DNA of 64,000 nt from Sulfuritalea sp. (lineage in GTDB: Bacteria; Pseudomonadota; Gammaproteobacteria; Burkholderiales; Rhodocyclaceae), in NCBI GenBank assembly GCA_023229685.1, contig JALNYT010000002.1, positions 620,001-684,000 of the forward strand, given 5' to 3'. Within the stretch, counting starts at the first letter, position 1, and each line of letters starts with the position of its first letter. This document shows, in pieces, positions 16,297-24,178 of the stretch. The notes under the pieces were generated by a model, which saw only the letters and a list, made by a program, of their open reading frames with translations, made no database searches and was not told where the DNA came from. The position numbers and the translations under genes were made by a program.

Positions 16297-16707
16297 ATGC
16301 AAACCCGCAGACATTTCCTCGCCGCGCTTGCGGTATCCGTCCTGACCGTCACCGCCGGCCACGCCCTGGCCGCACCGCCGACGATGGAGATTCTTGCTAT
16401 GCCCCACCCGCCGGTCAAAATGGCACTCGCGCCGTTGCGTGAATGGCTGGCGGCGCAGGGCACAAAGCTCAAGGTCGTCGAAACCGACATTGAAAGTGCG
16501 CAGGGCGCGAAGCGTCTCGCCGCGGTTGGGCTGAGTGGCCACGTCCCGATCGTGATCCTGATCGACGGCAGCTACCGCCATCGACGCAAGGACGGAAGCA
16601 GCGTCGAGTTCGTCAACTTTCCCGCGATCAAGGGCAGTCCGCCCGGCGCCCTCGGCAACTGGACCACGGCGGATGTGCAGGCAGCGCTGAACGAGCGCGT
16701 GAAATAG
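16297..16707 (+). CDS. Secreted protein of unknown function
   Basis: A 136-residue protein with an N-terminal export signal (MQTRRHFLAALAVSVLTVTA) cut near residue 26; the twin arginines make Tat export possible. The mature part, with LREWLAAQGTKLKVVETD and HVPIVILIDGSY, reads like a small alpha/beta fold with a thioredoxin-like flavour, but it has no CxxC. It follows the DUF4395 gene by 10 bp and probably shares its transcript, which hints at a periplasmic partner role. I do not recognise the family. Confidence 0.65.
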   Translation: MQTRRHFLAALAVSVLTVTAGHALAAPPTMEILAMPHPPVKMALAPLREWLAAQGTKLKVVETDIESAQGAKRLAAVGLSGHVPIVILIDGSYRHRRKDGSSVEFVNFPAIKGSPPGALGNWTTADVQAALNERVK

Positions 16708-16827
16708 GACGCCGTACCGCCACTGCCAGCGCGGTGCGTCCCTGCGGGAACTCTCGACGCGATCAGTGCGTCGGCAGGCGCAGCGCCATGCCGCCGGTGC
16801 AGCGCACGGATTGCCGCGCGCAGTGGA

Positions 16828-17328
16828 TCAAAACTCCAGCGCCTCCTTGATGGCGTCGATACCCGCCTTGGCGCACTTTTCGTCCTGGTCGCCGCCCGGC
16901 GCGCCGGAGACGCCGATGCCGCCGACAATGCTGCCGCCGCCCTCGATCAGCACGCCGCCGCCGACCATCACCACATGGGGCAGGTTACGGATGCCGCTCG
17001 CCGGCTTGCCCGCCTGTGTTTCCGCCGCCATCGCGGTGGTGTTGGTACGGAAGCTCACCGCCGTCCACGCCTTGCCGATGGCGGTTTTCGGTGTATGCGC
17101 GCCGGCGAAGCGGTCGCGCAGCATCACCTGCGCGAGCCCCGAGCGGTCCACCACCGCCACCGCGACCTGGAAGCCGCTGTCGCGGCACGACTTCAGCGCC
17201 GCCTGTGCGGCCTTGAGCGCCGTGTCCGGTGTCAGGGTGCGGGTGCTGTAGGTAGCCTCCTGCGCGATGGCAGTTCCGGAAGCCAGCGCGAGCGCCAGTA
17301 CGGTGCGAAGAATCGTTTTGCTTGTCAT
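16828..17328 (-). CDS. GlcG/HbpS-family heme-binding-like protein, secreted
   Basis: A 166-residue protein of the DUF336 (GlcG/HbpS) family, with a signal peptide (MTSKTILRTVLALALASGTA) and the family's glycine-rich GGGVLIEGGGSIVGGIGVSG. Members bind heme or small cofactors, and secreted ones are often found near oxidative or aromatic metabolism genes. A strong ribosome binding site (GAGGAGGGG) sits just before the ATG at 17328, which decides the start against an in-frame one at 17409. It is convergent to the upstream secreted protein gene. Confidence 0.85.
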   Translation of the reverse strand: MTSKTILRTVLALALASGTAIAQEATYSTRTLTPDTALKAAQAALKSCRDSGFQVAVAVVDRSGLAQVMLRDRFAGAHTPKTAIGKAWTAVSFRTNTTAMAAETQAGKPASGIRNLPHVVMVGGGVLIEGGGSIVGGIGVSGAPGGDQDEKCAKAGIDAIKEALEF

Positions 17329-17507
17329 GTTCCCCTCCTCAGCGAAAGTCACGATAGGAAATCTACCACTCCACTTCTGGCCACTGGCATCAGCCTCCCA
17401 TTTTTTCATGATACGTCAGCAAGACACCGGGTTCCAGATCGCTGCAGGGATTGCGCCAGGCGGTGCTGCGCATAATCGCTTCGATCCGGATCCAGCGGCG
17501 CGCACTG

Positions 17508-17653
17508 AAACTCGAGCAAGCGCATTTTGACTTCATCGAAACTCGAGCAAACTCGTTTTGACTTCATCGAAACTCGAGCAAACTCGTTTTGACTTCATCG
17601 AAACTCGAGCAAACTCGTTTTGACTTCATCGAAACTCGAGCAAACTCGTTTTC
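17508..17653. repeat. 31-bp tandem repeat, about 4.7 units
   Basis: AAACTCGAGC recurs at 17508, 17539, 17570, 17601 and 17632, exactly 31 bp apart. Units two to four are identical and contain AAACTCGAGC, AAACTCGTTT and TGACTTCATC; the first has a variant centre and the last is cut short by the start of a small open frame at 17654. There are no unique spacers. Confidence 0.95.
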
Positions 17654-17806
17654 ATGCAGAATGCGTGCATGGCTTTCGACCGGTTCATCGCCCTGTGGCA
17701 GAACTACTCGCTCACCGAGTGGGCCGACGCCGAGGGCCGCTTCAACGACTTGCTCGGCGTCGATCAGCCGCGTCGCCGCCGTATCGCCAGCGCCGACTCT
17801 TCATGA
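17654..17806 (+). CDS. Possible 50-residue protein upstream of the MFS gene
   Basis: A short open frame starts at the ATG that directly follows the 31-bp tandem repeat and stops in an ATGA overlap with the MFS transporter start at 17803. The product begins MQNACMAFDRFIALWQNYS and has an acidic, aromatic middle; its last residues (RRIASADSS) are encoded by a copy of the 25-bp repeat. The protein-like composition and the coupling to the next gene argue for translation, but no family is recognised and a clear ribosome binding site is missing. Confidence 0.45.
   Translation: MQNACMAFDRFIALWQNYSLTEWADAEGRFNDLLGVDQPRRRRIASADSS
17777..17801 (+). repeat. Dispersed 25-bp repeat, copy 6 (reference copy, before MFS gene)
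   Basis: Used here as the reference: it begins CGCCGTATC and ends AGCGCCGACTCTT. It ends one base before the ATG of the MFS gene. Confidence 0.8.
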
Positions 17807-18999
17807 CCGCGACGAATACACCGAACGCCGCGCCGCGCATTCCGCCCGCCATTTGGGCGCTGGGTTTCGTCAGCTTGCTGATGGATGTTTCTTCCGAACT
17901 GATCCACAGCCTCCTGCCGGTGTTCATGTTCACCGCGCTCGGCATTTCCGCCTTCAGCATCGGCCTGATCGAGGGCGCGGCGGAGGCGACGGCGCTGATC
18001 GTCAAGGTCTTCTCCGGCGTGCTGTCCGACTGGTGGGGCAAGAGGAAGCCGCTGGCCCTGCTCGGCTACGGCCTCGGGGCGCTGTCCAAACCGCTGTTCG
18101 CGCTGGCCGGCGGTGCCGGGCTGGTGGTGGCCGCACGCCTGATCGACCGCGTCGGCAAGGGTATTCGCGGTGCGCCGCGTGACGCGCTGGTGGCCGATAT
18201 CGCGCCACCCGAGGTACGCGGCGCGGCGTTCGGCCTGCGCCAGTCGCTCGACACCGTCGGCGCTTTTCTCGGCCCTCTGCTGGCGATGGGGTTGATGCTG
18301 CTGTGGGCAAACGATTTCCGTGCGGTGTTCTGGGTGGCGGTGATCCCGGCCTTTCTCGCCGTGGCGCTGCTGCTGTTCGGCGTCCGGGAACCGGAACGCA
18401 AAGCCGATGACAAGCGGGTCAATCCGATCCGGCGCGAGAATCTGCGCCGGCTGCCCGCCGCGTATTGGTGGGTGGTGGGCATCGGCGCGGTCTTCACCCT
18501 GGCGCGCTTTTCCGAGGCCTTTCTGGTGCTGCGCGCCGCGCAGGGCGGCTTGCCGCTGGCGTTGACGCCGCTGGTGCTGATCGCGATGAACGTCGTCTAT
18601 GCGGCCAGCGCCTATCCGCTGGGCAAACTGGCGGACTCGATGAGCCACGCCAGGCTGCTGGCGGCAGGGTTGGTGGTGCTGATCGCCGCCGATGCCGCGC
18701 TGGCTTATGACGGCCACTGGCTTGCGGCGTGGCTGGGCATCGTTCTCTGGGGCCTGCACATGGGCATGACGCAGGGCCTGCTCGCGGCGATGATCGCCGG
18801 CACCGCGCCGGCCGATTTGCGCGGCACGGCCTATGGCTTCTTCAACCTCGCCAGCGGTATCGCCTTGCTGGTCGCCAGCGCGTTGGCCGGGCTGCTCTGG
18901 GACAGCTTCGGCGCGGCGTTTACCTTCGTCGCCGGCGGCATCTTCAGCGCGGTCGCGCTGATTGCCATCGTTTGGCGCGAAGCGCGGCGACGGGGCTGA
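17803..18999 (+). CDS. MFS transporter
   Basis: A 398-residue major facilitator with twelve predicted spans. The loop between spans 2 and 3 reads GVLSDWWGKRKPLALLGYG, matching the MFS signature GxLaDrxGrr, and a second basic loop, RVGKGIRGAPRDAL, follows span 4. The ATG at 17803 is preferred over a long upstream extension, which would run through the tandem repeat. Copies of the 25-bp repeat lie immediately before the start and immediately after the stop. The substrate is unknown; the neighbouring arsenic and stress genes are only weak context. Confidence 0.88.
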   Translation: MTATNTPNAAPRIPPAIWALGFVSLLMDVSSELIHSLLPVFMFTALGISAFSIGLIEGAAEATALIVKVFSGVLSDWWGKRKPLALLGYGLGALSKPLFALAGGAGLVVAARLIDRVGKGIRGAPRDALVADIAPPEVRGAAFGLRQSLDTVGAFLGPLLAMGLMLLWANDFRAVFWVAVIPAFLAVALLLFGVREPERKADDKRVNPIRRENLRRLPAAYWWVVGIGAVFTLARFSEAFLVLRAAQGGLPLALTPLVLIAMNVVYAASAYPLGKLADSMSHARLLAAGLVVLIAADAALAYDGHWLAAWLGIVLWGLHMGMTQGLLAAMIAGTAPADLRGTAYGFFNLASGIALLVASALAGLLWDSFGAAFTFVAGGIFSAVALIAIVWREARRRG

Positions 19000-19002
19000 A
19001 CT

Positions 19003-19027
19003 CCCCGTGCCGCCGGCGCCGACTTTC
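19003..19027 (+). repeat. Dispersed 25-bp repeat, copy 7 (after MFS gene)
   Basis: Begins three bases after the MFS stop codon. Six mismatches to the reference copy, but it keeps GCGCCGACT and the GTGCCGCC variant seen in other copies. Confidence 0.55.
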
Positions 19028-19175
19028 GGCATTGGCTTGTTTCAGGATTAAAATATTCTTACGCTGCCGGTTGCGCGCCGCTGCGGCAAACCCCAGCTTG
19101 ACAGTTGCCTGCCGCAGGCGCTAACTTCGCGCCGTCAGTCCGAAGCGAATCACTCTCACCGCAGGAGAAATAACC

Positions 19176-19928
19176 ATGGCACCACCCCCACTAGCCTCTC
19201 GCGAGGCGGTACGCGAAGAACGGTTCAACGATGTCTGGGCCAACGAACTGAACGATGCGTTTGCGGACATCGCGCGCTATTACGACCGTGCCAACGAAAT
19301 CGCGGCGCTGGGTCTGTGGAGCACGTTTCTCAAGCGGTTCATGCGCTCCGTCGACATCAAGCCGCAACAAAAGGTGCTCGACGTCTGCGCCGGCACCAAC
19401 GCCATCGGGATTGCGCTGCTCAAGCGCGAACCGACGCTGGACGTGCATGCCATGGATCGCAGCGCCGAGATGCAGACGGTGGGGGCGCAGAACGCCGCCG
19501 CGCTGGGCTTCCAGATCAAGAGCACGATCGGCGACGTGCACAAGCTGCCGTTTCCCGACAATCATTTCGACGTCGTCACGCTGCAGTTCGCCTCGCGCCA
19601 CCTGCGGGTGCGCGAAGTGTTCACCGAGATTCTGCGCGTGCTCAAGCCCGGCGGCCACTTTCACCATTCCGACATGCTGCGCCCACGCAACGTGATCGTG
19701 AAGAACCTGTATTACGCCTACCTCAAGACCTGCCTGAATTTCACCAGCCTGATCGTCGGCAGCAGTCCCGCGGCGACCAAATTCAAGCAGTATTTCATCG
19801 ACGCGCTGGACCTGTTCTACACCGCCGAAGAACTGTCGATCGTGCTGCGCGAGTTGGGTTACGTCGACGTGACCGTGGATACGGTGTTTTACGGCATGAT
19901 CGGCTTCCACCGCGCCGTCAAGCCGTAG
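19176..19928 (+). CDS. UbiE-like SAM-dependent methyltransferase
   Basis: A 250-residue class I methyltransferase. VLDVCAGTNAIGIAL is the SAM-binding motif I, DVHAMDRSAEM the acidic strand-2 region, LPFPDNHFDVVTLQF motif II, and ILRVLKPGGHF motif III. Similarity is to the UbiE/COQ5 quinone-methyltransferase group, but motif I reads CAGTN rather than the usual GGTG, so this is probably a paralogue with another substrate. It has a good AGGAG ribosome binding site. Arsenite methyltransferase is unlikely because the conserved cysteines of ArsM are absent. Confidence 0.8.
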   Translation: MAPPPLASREAVREERFNDVWANELNDAFADIARYYDRANEIAALGLWSTFLKRFMRSVDIKPQQKVLDVCAGTNAIGIALLKREPTLDVHAMDRSAEMQTVGAQNAAALGFQIKSTIGDVHKLPFPDNHFDVVTLQFASRHLRVREVFTEILRVLKPGGHFHHSDMLRPRNVIVKNLYYAYLKTCLNFTSLIVGSSPAATKFKQYFIDALDLFYTAEELSIVLRELGYVDVTVDTVFYGMIGFHRAVKP

Positions 19929-19944
19929 CTGAGCTGAGGGGGCT

Positions 19945-20140
19945 TCAGCCCTCAGCGATTTCCAGCCTGCGCATTTTTTCCCGGATGGCGCTCACGCAGG
20001 GGAGGTACGTCCTGGTCGAGGACGACCTGGTGCGGTGACGCCGACGCCAACCACCATCCGGTCCTGGATCGCGCGCAGCCGCTTGGACTGCATCGAGGGT
20101 GGCATTTCGCCGATCTGATCGAGGGACCATGAACCTCCCG
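19945..20140 (-). pseudogene. Remnant of a sigma-54 (NtrC-type) activator
   Basis: Read on the minus strand, one frame gives SLDQIGEMPPSMQSKRLRAI followed by QDR, which matches the Walker B/sensor region of NtrC-type AAA+ domains (consensus FLDEIGEMP.. QAKLLRVLQE). After a frame change, VPPLRERH matches the following LPPLRER motif of the same domain, and REKMRRLEIAEG may be the end of the C-terminal helix-turn-helix. Walker A and the GAFTGA loop are missing, so only fragments remain and the gene is dead. Confidence 0.65.
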
Positions 20141-20236
20141 CCGGCGGCCCAAATATCCGTATTAGAATGATGGGTATTGCTACGCCAAAACTTGGGCGCT
20201 GCGCCGACCAATTCATGACAACAAGGGAGAGGGAAG

Positions 20237-20710
20237 ATGAGTATTCTCAGTTGGCTGAAAAACACGCTGGCGGGAGAATTGCCGACCAAGATGGAGTTTG
20301 CCGATCACGAGCAACATCTGCATGGGCTCGACATGAAGTCGGCGCTTGATGCTCATGCCGCCTGGAAAACCAGGCTCGAGGCGCAGATTCGCGGCGACGC
20401 CGGGGAGACGCTGAGCGTGGCGACGGTCGCTGCCGACAACAACTGCGCACTCGGGCACTGGATCCACGGCGACGGTCAGAGCCAGTTTGGCGAGTACCCC
20501 GAGTACGCTCAGTTGCGCAAGGTACACGCGGAGTTCCATCTGTGCGCCGGCGGCATCCTGAGCGATGCCCATGACGGCAATGCCGTCGCCGCGGACGCGT
20601 CGCTCAAGAAGCATTTCCGCCATCATTCCGACGCCGTGCAACTGGCCTTGGTGCGTCTTTACGCGAAGGGCCTGGAAAACGAAGGGAATTCGCCCGGCCA
20701 GCGCCACTGA
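20237..20710 (+). CDS. Stand-alone CZB (chemoreceptor zinc-binding) protein
   Basis: A 157-residue soluble protein made essentially of one CZB domain. The zinc ligands of the family are all visible: His in DAHAAWKTRLEAQI, Cys in NNCALGHWIHG, and two His in KVHAEFHLCAG. CZB domains bind zinc and set the activity of attached chemoreceptors or diguanylate cyclases; here no effector domain is attached. A GGGAGAGGGAAG ribosome binding region precedes the ATG. The next gene, 44 bp downstream, is a GGDEF/EAL protein and the one after that is a two-domain CZB protein. Confidence 0.9.
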   Translation: MSILSWLKNTLAGELPTKMEFADHEQHLHGLDMKSALDAHAAWKTRLEAQIRGDAGETLSVATVAADNNCALGHWIHGDGQSQFGEYPEYAQLRKVHAEFHLCAGGILSDAHDGNAVAADASLKKHFRHHSDAVQLALVRLYAKGLENEGNSPGQRH

Positions 20711-20754
20711 TCGCTCGACTGACTTCGATACCGCTCGATTAGCTTCATTTCTTC

Positions 20755-23700
20755 ATGCTCGCCCTAGTTCATCCGCCCTATCCATCAGCGGAATGGGGCG
20801 GTGGACTGAGTCACGACAGGGTGAGCCAGCGCAATGCAACGCGCGCCCATTTGGCCTTGGACGTGACCGGTGACGGTGTCCTGGACTGGGATCTGGCGAC
20901 CGGTGCGTTCTGGTTTTCACCCAGCTGGGCATCCATGCTCGGCTATGCCGAAAACGAAATCGGTGACAGTTTCGGAGAGTGGGATGAGCGCTTGCATCCG
21001 GACGATCGCGAACGCGTTCACCGACAATTGGCGATTCATCTTGCTGGTGACTCCCCGCTCTTTCGGGAGGAATGCCGCCTGCGCTGCAAGGACGGCTCGC
21101 ACAAGTGGGTCGCAATGCGCATCAAGGCCGTGGAATTCGCGGCGGATGGCCGACCGCTGCGCCTGGTAGGAATCCAGACCGATGTTTCGGTGGGCAAGCA
21201 TGCGGACCAATTGGCAGACGAAAATGCCGAGCGTTACCGGGTGTTGTGGGAGCAATTGCCCTTGCCGATGCTGACACATGTTGCGGGCGTTATTCGGCAC
21301 ATGAACCAGGAGTGCGTCACACTGCTGGGGGGCAAGGCCGCCGACGAGTTTTATGGCGCCTCGATTCTGCAGGTGATCCATCCGGACTATCAGGCGATAG
21401 CCATGGACCGCCTCCAGCGCCCCGTTCAGGGTGCGCAGAATGCCGAATCGATTGAACTCAAACTGATTCGCCGGGACGGCAGCGAGACATGGGTCGAAAC
21501 TACCTGTCTCGCCATTCCCTGGGCGGGACAACAGGCGATCTGCCTGGTCGGCAAAGAGATCAACGACCGCAAGCGGGCAGAGGCGCAGGAGGAAAATCAC
21601 CTGCGCGAGTTCGAATCCATCTATCTGTTGAGCAAGGCGGTAACTGCCGCCGATTCGCTCGATCAGGTCCTTGAAGCCGCAATGGATGCCTTCCTGACCG
21701 TCTTGAAAGCCGACCGTGTTTCAATCCGGCTGCTCGACTTCGATGCTCGCGTCCACTTCGAGTCATGTCGCGGTCTTTCGGATGACTACTGCCGGGCGAC
21801 CGCTGGCAACTCGCCGTGGCTGTCGGACGAGTTTGATCCCCAGCCGGTCTTTGTCGAAGATATCGAAAGCGATGATCGGCTGGCCTGGTTCAGGCCGGCA
21901 GCCAAGGCGGAAGGTATCAGCGCAATAGGTTTTGTTCCGCTGCTGCGGCAAGGTCGGACGGTGGGCAAGTTCACGGTCCATTTTGACGCGCCGCGTCGCT
22001 TCTTCACCGCTGATATCCGTCTTGCCAAGACTATCGCTGCTCACGTCTCCTTTGCTGTTGAGCGCCAGTTGGCGGAAGAAACCTTGCATCAGAGCAAGGA
22101 ATTGCTGCAAATGACCCTGCGCTGCGCACCCGATGCCGCCTTCATCTGTTCGCAAGACGGCCGCATCTCCTACGCCAACGACATGTTCGTCTCCATGCTG
22201 GGCCGCAGCCGCGAAGAATTGTACGAGGCGACCATATTCGATCTGTTCCCGCCGGACCGGCGCGAGCGTTATCGGCAGGAATTCAGGCTGGCCTTTTCCT
22301 CCAGTGATCGCCATGTCGAGGAAATCAGACTGCTCCGGAAAGACGGCAAGAAGATCCCTCTGGAATTGAACGCAGCGCTGCTGCCAAACGGCCAGGTCTA
22401 TGGCGCCTGTCGCGATATTGCCGAACGCAAACGCATGGAAAGGGAACTGCGCATTGCCGCGACCGCTTTTGAAACGCAGGAAGGCATCCTCGTTACCGAT
22501 GCCGACAACCTCATCCTCAACGTCAATCAGGCCTTTACCACCGTCACGGGTTACAGCGCTGAGGAGGTGTTGGGCAAGACTCCGGCCATATTGAACTCCG
22601 GCAGGCATGACGCTCAGTTTTACCAGGTCATGTGGGAACGCCTGACTCACGACAAGTTCTGGGAAGGGGAAATCTGGAACCGCCGAAAAGACGGTTCGGT
22701 ATATCCGGAACGGTTGGCGATTACCGCGGTCACCGACAACGCAAACACGGTGATCAATTATGTTGCGACTTTCTCCGACATTACGCGGCAGAAGAGGTCC
22801 GAAGAGGAAATACACAATCTGGCATTTTTCGATCCCTTGACCAGCCTGCCCAACCGTCGCTTGCTGTTCGACCGGATACAGCAGTCCATGGCGGCCAGCG
22901 CGCGGCACGGGCAGCATGGAGCGGTCATCTTCATCGATCTGGATCATTTCAAGACGCTCAATGACACCAAAGGTCACGAGATGGGCGACCTGATGCTGAT
23001 CGAAGTTGGGCAGCGCCTGCAACATTGCGTGCGTGATTTCGATACTGTGTCGCGGCTCGGCGGGGATGAGTTCGTCGTCCTTCTTGGAGCATTGCGCCGC
23101 GACGGGAACGAGGCCGCCAGCCAGGCGGCAAAAGTGGCGCAGACAATACGCACCACCCTCAGTCAGCCCTATCTGCTGCAAGGCCACGAATTTCATTACA
23201 CCCCCAGCATCGGCGTTGCCATGTTCCGTGGTCGCGAAGAAAGCATCGACAACCTGATCAGGCATGCCGATATCGCCATGTATCAGGCCAAGTCGGCGGG
23301 GCGCAACGCGGTGCGATTTTTCGACGTTGCGATGCAGGCGGCACTGGAAACCCGCATGGATCTGGAGCAAGCGTTGCGCCAGGCCCTAAGCCAGCAACAA
23401 TTCGAGCTGCATTTCCAGATACAAGTACATAATGCGCACGGCATCATAGGGGTCGAGGCGCTGCTGCGCTGGGCCCATCCGGAACGCGGCATGATGTTGC
23501 CGGCGGCATTCATTCCCTTGGCGGAAGAAACCGGCCTGATCCTGCCGATCGGCGAGTGGGTGCTACGTACCGCTTGTGCCCAGATCAAGGCGTGGTCGGA
23601 AAATCAGGCCACGCGCCAGTTGCATGTCGCGGTGAATGTCAGCCCCGTGCAATTCGCGCAGGCTGGTTTCGTCTCGCAAGTGCAACAGGTATTGGCCGAG

Positions 23701-24153
23701 TCAGGCATCGATCCTGCCTGTCTCAAACTCGAGCTGACCGAGAGCCTGCTGCTGGATAACGTCGATAGCGTTATCGGCAAGATGCATCAGCTCAAGGCGC
23801 TCGGTGTCAGCTTATCGATGGATGATTTCGGTACTGGCTTCTCGTCCCTATCGTATCTGAAGAGACTGCCCCTGGATCAGCTCAAGATCGACCAATCGTT
23901 TGTGCGCGACCTCGTGTCGGACGACAACGACAAAAACATCGTACAAGCGATCATCACCATGGGCGACGCGTTCGGTCTGAATATCATTGCCGAGGGTGTC
24001 GAAACAGTGGAACAGCGCACACAGCTGGCCTACAACGGATGTCATAGCTTTCAGGGCTATTTGTTTGGCAAACCGATGCCGATCGAGCAGATAGACGCGG
24101 TATTGGCGAGGCAGCAGCGTTCGCGGGCGGACCGATGCATGTTCGCAAACTGA
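20755..24153 (+). CDS. PAS/GAF/GGDEF/EAL c-di-GMP signalling protein
   Basis: A 1132-residue cytoplasmic protein: PAS domains at about residues 30-150 and 155-280, a GAF domain at 285-445, PAS domains at 450-565 and 570-690, a diguanylate cyclase domain (~690-860) and a phosphodiesterase domain (~870-1120). The cyclase motif RLGGDEF is intact, with an RDFD inhibitory site five residues before it, and EALLRW, DDFGTGFSSL and EGVET of the EAL domain are also intact, so both activities are possible. No membrane span is evident. The ATG at 20755 lacks a clear ribosome binding site; an in-frame GTG at 20821 is an alternative. CZB genes flank it on both sides. Confidence 0.92.
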   Translation: MLALVHPPYPSAEWGGGLSHDRVSQRNATRAHLALDVTGDGVLDWDLATGAFWFSPSWASMLGYAENEIGDSFGEWDERLHPDDRERVHRQLAIHLAGDSPLFREECRLRCKDGSHKWVAMRIKAVEFAADGRPLRLVGIQTDVSVGKHADQLADENAERYRVLWEQLPLPMLTHVAGVIRHMNQECVTLLGGKAADEFYGASILQVIHPDYQAIAMDRLQRPVQGAQNAESIELKLIRRDGSETWVETTCLAIPWAGQQAICLVGKEINDRKRAEAQEENHLREFESIYLLSKAVTAADSLDQVLEAAMDAFLTVLKADRVSIRLLDFDARVHFESCRGLSDDYCRATAGNSPWLSDEFDPQPVFVEDIESDDRLAWFRPAAKAEGISAIGFVPLLRQGRTVGKFTVHFDAPRRFFTADIRLAKTIAAHVSFAVERQLAEETLHQSKELLQMTLRCAPDAAFICSQDGRISYANDMFVSMLGRSREELYEATIFDLFPPDRRERYRQEFRLAFSSSDRHVEEIRLLRKDGKKIPLELNAALLPNGQVYGACRDIAERKRMERELRIAATAFETQEGILVTDADNLILNVNQAFTTVTGYSAEEVLGKTPAILNSGRHDAQFYQVMWERLTHDKFWEGEIWNRRKDGSVYPERLAITAVTDNANTVINYVATFSDITRQKRSEEEIHNLAFFDPLTSLPNRRLLFDRIQQSMAASARHGQHGAVIFIDLDHFKTLNDTKGHEMGDLMLIEVGQRLQHCVRDFDTVSRLGGDEFVVLLGALRRDGNEAASQAAKVAQTIRTTLSQPYLLQGHEFHYTPSIGVAMFRGREESIDNLIRHADIAMYQAKSAGRNAVRFFDVAMQAALETRMDLEQALRQALSQQQFELHFQIQVHNAHGIIGVEALLRWAHPERGMMLPAAFIPLAEETGLILPIGEWVLRTACAQIKAWSENQATRQLHVAVNVSPVQFAQAGFVSQVQQVLAESGIDPACLKLELTESLLLDNVDSVIGKMHQLKALGVSLSMDDFGTGFSSLSYLKRLPLDQLKIDQSFVRDLVSDDNDKNIVQAIITMGDAFGLNIIAEGVETVEQRTQLAYNGCHSFQGYLFGKPMPIEQIDAVLARQQRSRADRCMFAN

Positions 24154-24178
24154 ATCTTATCCAAGGGGAGAGTTTGAC

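Noticed and set aside
17508..17653. Tandem repeat considered as a CRISPR array
   Set aside because: Units abut with no unique spacers, and no cas genes are present.
17764..19032. Minus-strand open frame of about 420 codons opposite the MFS gene
   Set aside because: Same kind of antisense shadow: the plus-strand frame has twelve membrane spans and MFS motifs, the minus-strand product does not resemble a protein.
19176..19928. Arsenite methyltransferase ArsM or rhodoquinone protein RquA for the methyltransferase
   Set aside because: ArsM cysteines are absent, and motif spacing fits the UbiE type better; no RquA-specific feature could be confirmed by eye.
20711..20750. Two imperfect 20-bp units (CGCTCGA...CTTC) before the GGDEF/EAL gene as a copy of the 31-bp repeat
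   Set aside because: Only short words are shared with the 31-bp unit and the period differs; too weak to call.
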